From assembly GCA_016178055.1 (NCBI GenBank), contig JACOUC010000058.1, forward strand, positions 1 to 40,822: DNA of 40,822 bases, written 5' to 3'. The position numbers and the translations under genes are program-made. Below the pieces are notes generated by a model. That model saw only the letters and a program-made list of their open reading frames with translations, had not been told where the DNA came from and did not search any database. The stretch is from Chlamydiota bacterium. Lineage in GTDB: Bacteria; Auribacterota; JACPWU01. Position 1 is the stretch's first letter. Every line of letters begins with the position of its first letter. Below are positions 27,140 through 33,831 of this stretch, piece by piece.

Positions 27140-27267
27140 TTGAAGAATTTCAAATGTCAAATCTCAAATAACAAATGAAATCCAAAATCCAAATGGCCAA
27201 CAAGTTCCCTTCAGTCATTTGATATTCATTTGAACTTTGGATTTTGACATTTGTCATTGATTTTTCA
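27140..27267. repeat. AAATCAAAA-type word repeat between waaA and lpxK
   Basis: Left words CAAATGTCAAATCTCAAATAAC and CAAATGAAATCCAAAATCC (27148-27192) face right words TTGATATTCATTTGAAC and TTGGATTTTGACATTTGTCATT (27220-27258). The arms are complementary with mismatches, so a long hairpin is possible in the transcript. Confidence 0.7.
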
Positions 27268-28563
27268 TTCCTGTCTTTCACTATCAATCTTCATAAGAAG
27301 TTGAAGGGTTCGCTCAACTGCGCCCTGGTTGGCAGCCAGGATTTCTTTGGCCCGACTTCCTATCTTCTGTCGTTTGGAAGGCCAACGTAGTAGATCAGAT
27401 AGAACCTCTTCTAAAGAAGATGCGTCTTGGACTTGAACTGCACCACCCCCTTCCACAAAACCAGCGGCCATATCTCGAAAATTTTCCATATGAGGACCAA
27501 AAACAATGGGTTTTCCACAGCGAGCGGGTTCTAAAAAATTCTGACCGCCTTTTCGGGTCAGACTTTTTCCCATAAAAACCACATCGGCGATCCAATAGAG
27601 TCTTTCTAATTCACCCACGGTATCCAACACCAATACCCTCTTAGAAGAAGAACCATTCTCTCCTTTTGTCCTCAAGTGAAAAGAAATTCTATTATCTTCT
27701 AAAATTTTGATCACCTCTAAGGATCTTTCTGGATGACGGGGAACTAAAATCAAATAAAGATGGGAAAATTCTTTCAACAAATTTTGGTAAATTTTGATTA
27801 AGAGGTTTTCTTCACCTGGATGAGTACTTCCACCAATCAAAATCAAAGACTCCGACGGAAATCCTAAACCCTGTCTCAGAGTGTCTCTTTGTGAAAGGGT
27901 CATTTCAACAAACTGATCTTTCTCATATTTTAGATTACCCACCACATGAAGATTTTGACCAGGAGCACCCAGTGTGAGCACTTTTTCTTTTTCTTTTAAG
28001 GTCGGAACCGTAATCAAAGAAAGGCGAGAGAAAAAATTCTTAACCAAAATTTTTGCCTTTTGATATCGGCGATAGGAGCGTAAAGACATCCTTACATTGA
28101 TCAACGCAACAGGAATCTTCTTACGAAAAAGCTGCCATAGACAATTGGCCCAAAGCTCACTTTCAACCAAAATAAAAAGAGAGGGATGAATGACCCGAAT
28201 GGCACGCCTCACTGAAAAATAAAAGTCTAATGGAAAATAAAGAACGGTAACTGAACCTTTAACATTTTCTCGAGCGACACGATTTCCTGTACGAGTAACG
28301 GTCGTTAAAACAAGATGATATTGAGGCATCGCGTTTTGGATTTGAGCCATCAAGGGTAAAACAGCTTTGACCTCTCCTACTGAAGCCGCATGAATCCAAA
28401 GGGTGTTAAGACCTTTCAATTTTTCTTCAGGCTCACGTCCATAGAACCCCAGACGCATGACAAGACCCTCACGCCACTTGTCTGAACGAATCAACTTATA
28501 TAAAAAATAAGGACTGGCCAGAACGAAGCCCAGCATAAAAAGTGCATTGTATAAGAGAATCAT
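27265..28563 (-). CDS. waaA: 3-deoxy-D-manno-octulosonic acid (Kdo) transferase
   Basis: This membrane-anchored GT30 enzyme adds Kdo to lipid A precursor. The N-terminal hydrophobic anchor (ILLYNALFMLGFVLASPYFL), IHAASVGEVKAVLPL, LVESELWANCL and INVRMSLRSYRRYQK are family blocks. LIGGSTHPGEE and FLEPARCGKPIVFGPHMENF follow. The start at MILLYNALF is chosen because GGAGGGG lies 9 nt upstream; a longer reading frame adds repeat-derived residues. It begins 46 nt after gvpM, so gas vesicle and envelope genes may share transcripts. Confidence 0.94.
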   Translation of the reverse strand: MILLYNALFMLGFVLASPYFLYKLIRSDKWREGLVMRLGFYGREPEEKLKGLNTLWIHAASVGEVKAVLPLMAQIQNAMPQYHLVLTTVTRTGNRVARENVKGSVTVLYFPLDFYFSVRRAIRVIHPSLFILVESELWANCLWQLFRKKIPVALINVRMSLRSYRRYQKAKILVKNFFSRLSLITVPTLKEKEKVLTLGAPGQNLHVVGNLKYEKDQFVEMTLSQRDTLRQGLGFPSESLILIGGSTHPGEENLLIKIYQNLLKEFSHLYLILVPRHPERSLEVIKILEDNRISFHLRTKGENGSSSKRVLVLDTVGELERLYWIADVVFMGKSLTRKGGQNFLEPARCGKPIVFGPHMENFRDMAAGFVEGGGAVQVQDASSLEEVLSDLLRWPSKRQKIGSRAKEILAANQGAVERTLQLLMKIDSERQE

Positions 28564-28585
28564 TCTGATGCCCCTCCCTAAGAAA

Positions 28586-28620
28586 ACAGTAAGTAGTAGG
28601 TAGTAAATACTATTTACTGT
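28586..28620. repeat. CAGTAAGTAGTAGGTAGT word repeat at the gvpM/waaA junction
   Basis: A short member of the CTTACTA family (see 5817-5974). ACAGTAAAT-like and ATTTACTGT ends are inverted. The last codons of gvpM (DSK and stop) are encoded by it. Confidence 0.6.
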
Positions 28621-28825
28621 CTTTTGGATATTCTCCAATAAAATCTCTCATGAGGCCATATTCCCACATGGTTTCGACGCTGGCGACAGCGGCCCGCAAT
28701 TCTACCGCAATCAATGGAATGCCTGCCAGAGAAATAATGATATCGGCATTGATCACCAGCCCTTTGTCCAAAACTCGATCCAATAAATCTACGAGCGTCG
28801 CTCGACCTTGACGTGTTGGTTCCAT
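28610..28825 (-). CDS. gvpM: Gas vesicle protein GvpM (GvpA family)
   Basis: A 71-aa minor gas vesicle protein of the GvpA fold. The start MEPTRQGRATLVDLLDRVLD and the blocks INADIIISLAGIPL, ELRAAVASVETM and EYG resemble halobacterial GvpM more than the shell protein GvpA. GvpM and GvpJ are thought to take part in nucleation or the conical tips, binding GvpF/L-type accessory proteins. AAGGAG precedes the ATG at 11 nt. It is the last gas vesicle gene of the cluster. Confidence 0.85.
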   Translation of the reverse strand: MEPTRQGRATLVDLLDRVLDKGLVINADIIISLAGIPLIAVELRAAVASVETMWEYGLMRDFIGEYPKDSK

Positions 28826-28849
28826 CTGTCGCTTCGCTCCTTTTCTTAG

Positions 28850-28918
28850 ATATCAGAAATCAGATGTCAGATGTCAGAAAATTAGTAAGGTACCTTAGTT
28901 TTTCTGTCTTCTGTCTTC
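28850..28918. repeat. CAGATGTCAGA/CTGTCTTCTG word repeat with strong palindrome
   Basis: Words TCAGAAATCAGATGTCAGATG on the left and TTTTTCTGTCTTCTGTCTTC on the right flank a perfect palindrome TAAGGTACCTTA (28886-28897), and CAGAAAA (28875-28881) pairs with TTTTCTG (28900-28906). It occupies the gap between the fourth gvpF/L gene and gvpM. Confidence 0.65.
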
Positions 28919-29687
28919 ACACAAATGAATAAGGCGGCCAAGGTCCTGTGAAACGAACGTCAAAACCTTGGATTTTCCCGATCTTTTCCAGTTCTTTCCC
29001 GAGAAGCACCCCTTCGTCTTTCTCTTGCAGGCAGGAGAGATTCATGATCATTTGTTTGGGTGGATTCTCTCGTCTGACTTTTTCAACATGTATTTCTCCA
29101 ACACAATTTCGGATACGCTGATAAAAATCCTTAAAATAAACATTGGCCGCCTCTTCCAATCGCTTCTTAATGATTTCAGCGAGTTTTCTTTCCAAAAGAT
29201 AAGCGACCCCTTTGGGTTTGGACTGGATTTCTTTCTCCAGATCCTGAATTTCTTTGTCACTGCGTTTAATTTTAGGAAGAATCCCCGCAGGATCCCATAT
29301 CACCTGTACTCCATACTCCGCTTTATTTTTTAGGCGCTTCAATTTTCCACGAAGCTCTTCAGATTCTCTTTCGATCCAAGCCTTAAGATTTTCACTCGCA
29401 GTCTTTCCATCCATTGACTTGATCATCATTCCAAAACCAAATGGCAGAACAGTCTCATAACGCTCCCAGGCGATATCCACCACATTTTGATGAATCAAGA
29501 GCCAGTCCGCGAGAACTTTTTGATCCTCAGACTTAAGGGATTTCGGTTCGCATTCCTCAACAACTGCAATGAGGCCTCGATGGGAAAAGGCCTCGACAGG
29601 CTGTCCTCCAAGACCCCGAAGTTCCAGAGGCTCTTCCTGATTCCCTTGGGCGAGGCAATAGATATAGAGACCTTTATCGGTCATCAT
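28917..29687 (-). CDS. GvpF/GvpL family gas vesicle protein (paralogue 4)
   Basis: An accessory gas vesicle assembly protein of about 257 aa. LYIYCLAQG at the start, then RGLIAVVEE, LIHQNVVDIAWERYETVLPFGFG and the C-terminal VRFTGPWPPYSF give the GvpF/L pattern. Members bind GvpA and other Gvp proteins during nucleation. The start is one of two adjacent ATG codons (29687/29684) preceded by GGGAG; the upstream frame has no support. It overlaps gvpK by about 14 nt. Confidence 0.88.
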   Translation of the reverse strand: MMTDKGLYIYCLAQGNQEEPLELRGLGGQPVEAFSHRGLIAVVEECEPKSLKSEDQKVLADWLLIHQNVVDIAWERYETVLPFGFGMMIKSMDGKTASENLKAWIERESEELRGKLKRLKNKAEYGVQVIWDPAGILPKIKRSDKEIQDLEKEIQSKPKGVAYLLERKLAEIIKKRLEEAANVYFKDFYQRIRNCVGEIHVEKVRRENPPKQMIMNLSCLQEKDEGVLLGKELEKIGKIQGFDVRFTGPWPPYSFV

Positions 29688-30042
29688 TTTTCGCTCCCAA
29701 ATCCTGAACTGGATTCTGGATTTCCTTATTTGTTTGGCAAGACCGGGCGATTCCACAAGGATCCGTTAAGCCCTGAACCATTGAATCTACCAAATCATCC
29801 AATCCTTCACGAACTGATCGGACCGCCTCCTCTACCCCTTGCTCTTCTTTCAAATGCTCAATCGCCTTATCCAACTCCATGAGGGTAACTCCAAGCCGAT
29901 TGATTTCGTCTTCAGTAAGTTGCCCCCCTTCCATTCTTTTAAGGGCTTGAATCCTTAAGGTGTCTCGAATCACCTCCACAATGGCTAAAACCAAGCCGAA
30001 GAGACCTTGTTTTAAATCTTTATCGTTAATTTCGAGTTTCAT
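29674..30042 (-). CDS. gvpK: Gas vesicle protein GvpK
   Basis: A 122-aa accessory protein. The conserved core LTEDEINRLGVTLMELDKAI and the following EEAVRSVREGLDDLVD are GvpK signatures; the LFGLVLAIVEVIRDTLRIQALKR helix precedes them. GvpK is needed for gas vesicle formation in several species; its biochemical job is unknown. No clear ribosome binding site precedes the ATG, so coupling to the gene 12 nt upstream is likely. Confidence 0.92.
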   Translation of the reverse strand: MKLEINDKDLKQGLFGLVLAIVEVIRDTLRIQALKRMEGGQLTEDEINRLGVTLMELDKAIEHLKEEQGVEEAVRSVREGLDDLVDSMVQGLTDPCGIARSCQTNKEIQNPVQDLGAKNDDR

Positions 30043-30054
30043 GATGAGGTTAAC

Positions 30055-30237
30055 TTACGTATCTTTCTTTCCAAACCGTCTATTAATTTCCTCTCGAATT
30101 TGTTTTATTCGACCCCCGAATATTTTGCTGTTCTGAGCCTTTTGAAAGAAGGAATCAAAGCCCGGAATCACCTTGCCAACCTTCTTCAAAATTTCGTCTG
30201 CGCCATCGTCTTTGTCTTTCTTATTCTCTTCCAACAT
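30055..30237 (-). CDS. Small charged protein of unknown function in the gas vesicle cluster
   Basis: 60 aa, acidic N-terminus (ENKKDKDDGADE) then a helical basic C-terminus (IKQIREEINRRFGKK). No family is recognised. A strong AAGGAGG 6-7 nt before the ATG and tight packing between gvpJ and gvpK argue that it is real. It has a vague likeness in composition to the N-terminal part of the Hsp20-like protein at 36139 (charged stretch then hydrophobic/Gly-rich segment), which may be chance. Confidence 0.7.
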   Translation of the reverse strand: MLEENKKDKDDGADEILKKVGKVIPGFDSFFQKAQNSKIFGGRIKQIREEINRRFGKKDT

Positions 30238-30258
30238 AAATACCTCCTTTTTGAACTT

Positions 30259-30489
30259 CTACATTTTTTGTTCTGGAACCGGATGCGCCACCCTCATATC
30301 CGAGGGAAAGGCCAAACCCCATTTTGCCGCTGTTTCAAACGAGGCCAAGGCGGCCCGAATCTTAATGGAAAGAAGTTCCACATCGCAAAGTAAAATCACA
30401 ATATCCGCGTTGATCACAAGCCCCTTATCCAGGATGCGTTCCACCACATCGGCCAATGAGTCTCCCTTTGTCGCGTGAGTGAATGGCAT
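30259..30489 (-). CDS. gvpJ: Gas vesicle protein GvpJ (GvpA family)
   Basis: 76 aa. The GvpA fold is clear in LADVVERILDKGLVINADIV, VELLSIKIRAALASFETAA and WGLAFPSD; the SFETAA..GL.FP end resembles halobacterial GvpJ. GvpJ is a minor structural or nucleation protein. AGGAGG before the ATG lies inside the end of gvpO, whose stop codon directly abuts this start. Confidence 0.87.
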   Translation of the reverse strand: MPFTHATKGDSLADVVERILDKGLVINADIVILLCDVELLSIKIRAALASFETAAKWGLAFPSDMRVAHPVPEQKM

Positions 30490-30741
30490 TTATGCCTCCT
30501 CAGGTCCAAAACCGGTGACATTGAACCCTTCATCCAGCGAAATCACATAATGGTTTTTATCAAAAATGGTCGGGTGACCCAATTTTTTCAGGTACTCGTT
30601 TTCTTCGGTCACTTCAATCGTTCCTTCCCATCCCATATCCGACTTCGCCAATTTCAAAACACGAATGGAGGCCGGATCTTTACCCAGCTCTTCCTGAACG
30701 AATCCCGTGACCTTTGCCTTCGCCTCATGAATGTCAGACAT
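30490..30741 (-). CDS. gvpO: Gas vesicle protein GvpO
   Basis: 83 aa. The region GWEGTIEVTEENEYLKKLG...YVISLDEGFNVTGFG matches the GvpO family domain (GW.v.vEv.E with a C-terminal Y.V.LD..G). In halophiles GvpO is required for gas vesicle formation and may influence expression. AAGGAGG lies 7 nt before the ATG. Positioned between gvpG and gvpJ. Confidence 0.88.
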   Translation of the reverse strand: MSDIHEAKAKVTGFVQEELGKDPASIRVLKLAKSDMGWEGTIEVTEENEYLKKLGHPTIFDKNHYVISLDEGFNVTGFGPEEA

Positions 30742-30764
30742 GGAAACCTCCTTCTCTTAAAACC

Positions 30765-31022
30765 TTATAATTCTTCATCATTTGACTCTTCCCCCTCTTC
30801 TTCGACGGGTTCCTGACTCCTTTTGTCTATCTCATCCAGAACCCCCAAAATCTCCTTTTCCTTTAAATTATATTCTTCCTCCCCTATTTCACCCATATCC
30901 AATTTCGCTTGGAGCAAGAGAAGACGTTCCATCACTTTCTCCCTGCTGCCGTATAACTCATTCTCAGCCATATCCTTAATCTTCTTTCCCAGCCAAATCA
31001 CCAAGTCATCGAAGAGAAACAT
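30765..31022 (-). CDS. gvpG: Gas vesicle protein GvpG
   Basis: 85 aa. The N-terminal hydrophobic FLFDDLVIWLGKKIKDMAE, then ENELYGSREKVMERLLLLQA and MGEIGEEEYNLKEKEILGVL, match GvpG. The C-terminus is strongly acidic. GvpG is an accessory protein that associates with GvpF/L during assembly. It starts 4 nt after the gvpL-like gene. Confidence 0.9.
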   Translation of the reverse strand: MFLFDDLVIWLGKKIKDMAENELYGSREKVMERLLLLQAKLDMGEIGEEEYNLKEKEILGVLDEIDKRSQEPVEEEGEESNDEEL

Positions 31023-31026
31023 GATT

Positions 31027-31917
31027 TTAAGACCTTTCTATAAGCTCTGCCTTTGATTTAGGTTTGCCGCCTTCTTCCTCCAATTGAATCACAATCTCAA
31101 CAAAGTTAAAGGGCGGAATAGGCCCCACATACTTAAACTGAATCTGGGAACCGTACCTGACTTCTAGGTCGTTCACGACCTCATCAAAAGAGGCCTGTTT
31201 TTCATCCTCTACAAGAAAGGCCACATTCATAATGTTTACATCCCCCAAAACATTTTGTTTTTTGTGTTGAACAGCCCAAGGGGCAAGTTCGTGGATCAGC
31301 GTTTCGGCCGTTTTAATGTTCTTCTCCTCCAAGGCCTCTTTCACCACATGCCCCACATCAATCAGAGCGGTGTGCCTTTCCTGTAAAGCCATTTTCATAA
31401 CCTTCTCTTTAGCAGCTATCACCTTTTCGTTTTCCTGACTTAATTTAGAGAAAACCTCATCCAGATTTTTCCATCTTGCCCGGAGGCCCAGCTCACTTTT
31501 GCCCTGAATCTTTGCAAAAGTCTCCTGAAATTCCTTCACCTTCTCCTGCCGCTTTAAAACCTGCCGGACAATCTGATCCTTCGTCTCGGCGAGGGTGCAA
31601 AATTTCACGGGGAGCACCGGCTGAATCTGCATTACCTTTTCATTGACCAACTGATGAGCCATTAAAAAATCCCGCGTCAGGTGATATTTCTTCAGGGGCT
31701 CTTCTGAGACCACAGCCGCAAAATCCCCGTGGGCCACGACTTCGATCGGACTCGTGCCGTGAATCCCCTGAGCTTCAATCCCACCACCTGTTGTTGGCAC
31801 TTTGGGCCTGTCCAACTTCGTTAGACCTGCCTCCGGCAGAACAACAGGTGGTGGGACAATCGTCAGAGGTCCCTTATTTTCAATCACGCAATACACCCAA
31901 AATCCCATCTTTTCCAT
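31027..31917 (-). CDS. GvpF/GvpL family gas vesicle protein (paralogue 3)
   Basis: About 296 aa. MGFWVYCVIENKG begins the domain, then a Pro/Gly-rich insertion (about residues 12-50, with PPPVVLPEAG and PTTGGGIEAQ) absent from its neighbours. HGDFAAVVSEEPL, HQLVNEKVMQIQPVLPVKFCT, and the C-terminal FKYVGPIPPFNFVEIVI follow as in GvpL. The start is fixed by AAGGAG 8 nt upstream of ATG 31917. It follows a repeat cluster at 31942-32049. Confidence 0.9.
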   Translation of the reverse strand: MEKMGFWVYCVIENKGPLTIVPPPVVLPEAGLTKLDRPKVPTTGGGIEAQGIHGTSPIEVVAHGDFAAVVSEEPLKKYHLTRDFLMAHQLVNEKVMQIQPVLPVKFCTLAETKDQIVRQVLKRQEKVKEFQETFAKIQGKSELGLRARWKNLDEVFSKLSQENEKVIAAKEKVMKMALQERHTALIDVGHVVKEALEEKNIKTAETLIHELAPWAVQHKKQNVLGDVNIMNVAFLVEDEKQASFDEVVNDLEVRYGSQIQFKYVGPIPPFNFVEIVIQLEEEGGKPKSKAELIERS

Positions 31918-31941
31918 AACATCAGCTCCTTCATTAACCAC

Positions 31942-32049
31942 TGCCCCATAAATGGGGCGACTACATCACGATTCACTACCTGCCCCATAAATGGGGCGAC
32001 TACAATGGCCTGCTACTTGTAGTCGCCCGATTTATCGGGCAATCCATGC
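31942..32049. repeat. Three GTAGTCGCCC-family palindromic repeats inside the gas vesicle cluster
   Basis: Two direct copies of TGCCCCATAAATGGGG followed by CGACTACA (31942-31965 and 31981-32004) are followed by one inverted copy TGTAGTCGCCC with its inner palindrome and the trailing ATCCATGC (32018-32049). The copies are palindromic inside, so several hairpins are possible. The same words occur at 13186-13256. They separate two gvpF/L genes. Confidence 0.8.
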
Positions 32050-32056
32050 TACGCAG

Positions 32057-32803
32057 CTATTCATTCCAATGTAATTGCAGGGTTACAAAACTAAATGGGG
32101 CCATGGGTCCCACAGATTTCACTTCCACCCTGTCCCGAAATTCATCAGCCAATGTTTCGGCTGATTTATCGAATTCCTTGAGCCAATCCTTACCAATTAA
32201 AAAGGCTTCATGAAGGACAAGCTCATCAGCCCCAGATTCCATCGCCTTAAAACCCTTTGCTAATTTTTTAAACGGCACGAGATAGCTTTCTCCCTCCGCT
32301 ACCTTTTTTTTCTCCAACGCAGCAGCTACAAGTTCTCCCGCGTGAATGAGGTCCCTGCGGGTTTGAGGCGGCTTACCTGATTTCAAGTCTCGAATCTTCC
32401 GATTCTCCTCGGAAATTTCTTCATAAATTTTCTTCATGTCTTTCCACCGAATTTTAATATCCATCTCGACCTTCCCTTCCATATCTCTCAAAAGGTCCAT
32501 CAACTCCTTTGAATTTCTTTCTAAAAAAGAAATAATTTCATCGGAGGTCTCAGCCATTGTACAGAAACGCATCGGAAGAATATTGTACAATTCCATCACC
32601 TTCTCGATCACCTTCATATGAGCCGTCAGATTTTCCTTTGAGAGAATGTAATGATCCATGGAGGCATTGCTCACAACGGCCGCCAGGCCCCCAGAACCAA
32701 TGGTCATCACCTCATCCTCCTCGCCTCCAATCCCAATAGGGCCAAAATTCTCAGCCCCATTGCTGGAAATAATACCATAAATATATTTTCCTACATGCTT
32801 CAT
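32057..32803 (-). CDS. gvpF: GvpF/GvpL family gas vesicle protein (paralogue 2)
   Basis: 248 aa, close to the standard GvpF size. KYIYGIISSNGAENFG, GLAAVVSNASMD, TAHMKVIEKVMELYNILPMRF and the C-terminal SVGPMAPFSFVTLQL define the family. It is compact, without the insertions of the other copies, so the best GvpF candidate. It begins 3 nt after the J-domain fusion gene, with AGGG upstream of the ATG. Confidence 0.92.
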   Translation of the reverse strand: MKHVGKYIYGIISSNGAENFGPIGIGGEEDEVMTIGSGGLAAVVSNASMDHYILSKENLTAHMKVIEKVMELYNILPMRFCTMAETSDEIISFLERNSKELMDLLRDMEGKVEMDIKIRWKDMKKIYEEISEENRKIRDLKSGKPPQTRRDLIHAGELVAAALEKKKVAEGESYLVPFKKLAKGFKAMESGADELVLHEAFLIGKDWLKEFDKSAETLADEFRDRVEVKSVGPMAPFSFVTLQLHWNE

Positions 32804-32806
32804 AAC

Positions 32807-33811
32807 CTAACCCTTTCCATTGGTCTGAAACAAATCCACCTTCCAGGACTGACGACCTCCCTGACAATAGTCTAGCAGCAGTTCATACGCCTCATGAATT
32901 TTTTGGAATTCCTGATTGTCCAACTCGGGGTGAATGTCCGGATGAAATTCCCGTGATTTCTCTTTATAGGCGTGTTTCACCGTTTCCAAATTTTGATCGC
33001 CTTCCAAACCTAACACCTCCTTTGCCCGGCGGATCTCTCGCTCCTCAAATTCCTTGACCAGAATCATAGAAAAACTATAAGGCGGTAAAGGTCCAATACA
33101 ACGAAAATTAAATTTCCCCTCAAATCTCTGATCCAAATCCTCGACGGCTTTGGAAAATTGATCTTCTTGATCATGCTTCAGCAAAAAAGAGGCGTTCAAA
33201 ACCATGTCATCATTCATCACATCATGTGGGGCGCTCTCTTGACTCACTTTCTTTAAGGCAAACAGGATCTCGTCAGCCCATTGATTCGCATATTCCTTTA
33301 ATTTTGCCGCTAGGTTCATCCCCAAAGCGATCTTTTCATCCTTTTCTCTCTCAGGCGAAAGTGCATGAATCGCTTTTATCCGACTTTCAATTTCTGGATC
33401 GCCCTCAGCCATTCCTTTGAGAACCTCCCTGGAGTCCCAAGTGGCCACGACATCCATCTCGACACGATCCTTCATCTTCGAAATCCACTCCTCAAGACGC
33501 CGCTCGTTTTGTAAAAGGAGCTCACGTACTTCTTCTCTATCCCTTAGGACAGTCCCAAATTTGCACGGGAGAATAAATTGGCTCTTCATAATCATCTCCA
33601 GCGTTTCCTGATGCGTTAATAAGGTTTTGACCAATCTTTCTTTGCTCAAAAGTCCGAAATCTTCCTGGGGTGCAGGTCCAATCACGGCAGCAATATTTCG
33701 ACTGGGTAGAGCTTCAACCTTTCCCCTTCCCAGATCCGCTGTTTCAAAACCGATGGCGCCAAAATTCTTCACCGCGTTCGATTCAATAATCCCGTAAAGA
33801 TAAGAACGCAT
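32807..33811 (-). CDS. GvpF/GvpL-J domain fusion protein (paralogue 1)
   Basis: Residues about 1-255 are a full GvpF/L domain (SYLYGIIESNAVKNFGAIGF, NIAAVIGPAPQEDF, LTHQETLEMIMKSQFILPCKF, RCIGPLPPYSFSMILV). Residues about 262-318 form a J domain: AKEVLGLEGD, VKHAYKEKSREFHPDIHPE with the HPD motif that stimulates Hsp70, and FQKIHEAYELLLDY. The frame is continuous and the J domain has all helices. It suggests recruitment of DnaK to growing gas vesicles, which is inference. GGAGG lies 7 nt before the ATG. It follows the CDC48-type gene. Confidence 0.9.
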   Translation of the reverse strand: MRSYLYGIIESNAVKNFGAIGFETADLGRGKVEALPSRNIAAVIGPAPQEDFGLLSKERLVKTLLTHQETLEMIMKSQFILPCKFGTVLRDREEVRELLLQNERRLEEWISKMKDRVEMDVVATWDSREVLKGMAEGDPEIESRIKAIHALSPEREKDEKIALGMNLAAKLKEYANQWADEILFALKKVSQESAPHDVMNDDMVLNASFLLKHDQEDQFSKAVEDLDQRFEGKFNFRCIGPLPPYSFSMILVKEFEEREIRRAKEVLGLEGDQNLETVKHAYKEKSREFHPDIHPELDNQEFQKIHEAYELLLDYCQGGRQSWKVDLFQTNGKG

Positions 33812-33831
33812 ACCTTAACCTCCTAACCCTC

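Noticed and set aside
28917-30393. Plus-strand open frames opposite gvpK, gvpF/L and gvpJ (for example 28968-29333 and 29487-29882)
   Set aside because: They are antisense to well-recognised Gvp proteins and their translations show no domain.
32807-33811. J domain on the GvpF/L protein as two separate genes or a frameshift artefact
   Set aside because: One continuous frame with no internal ribosome site or start before the J domain; GvpF/L ends in its usual PPYSF motif and the J domain follows after a short linker.
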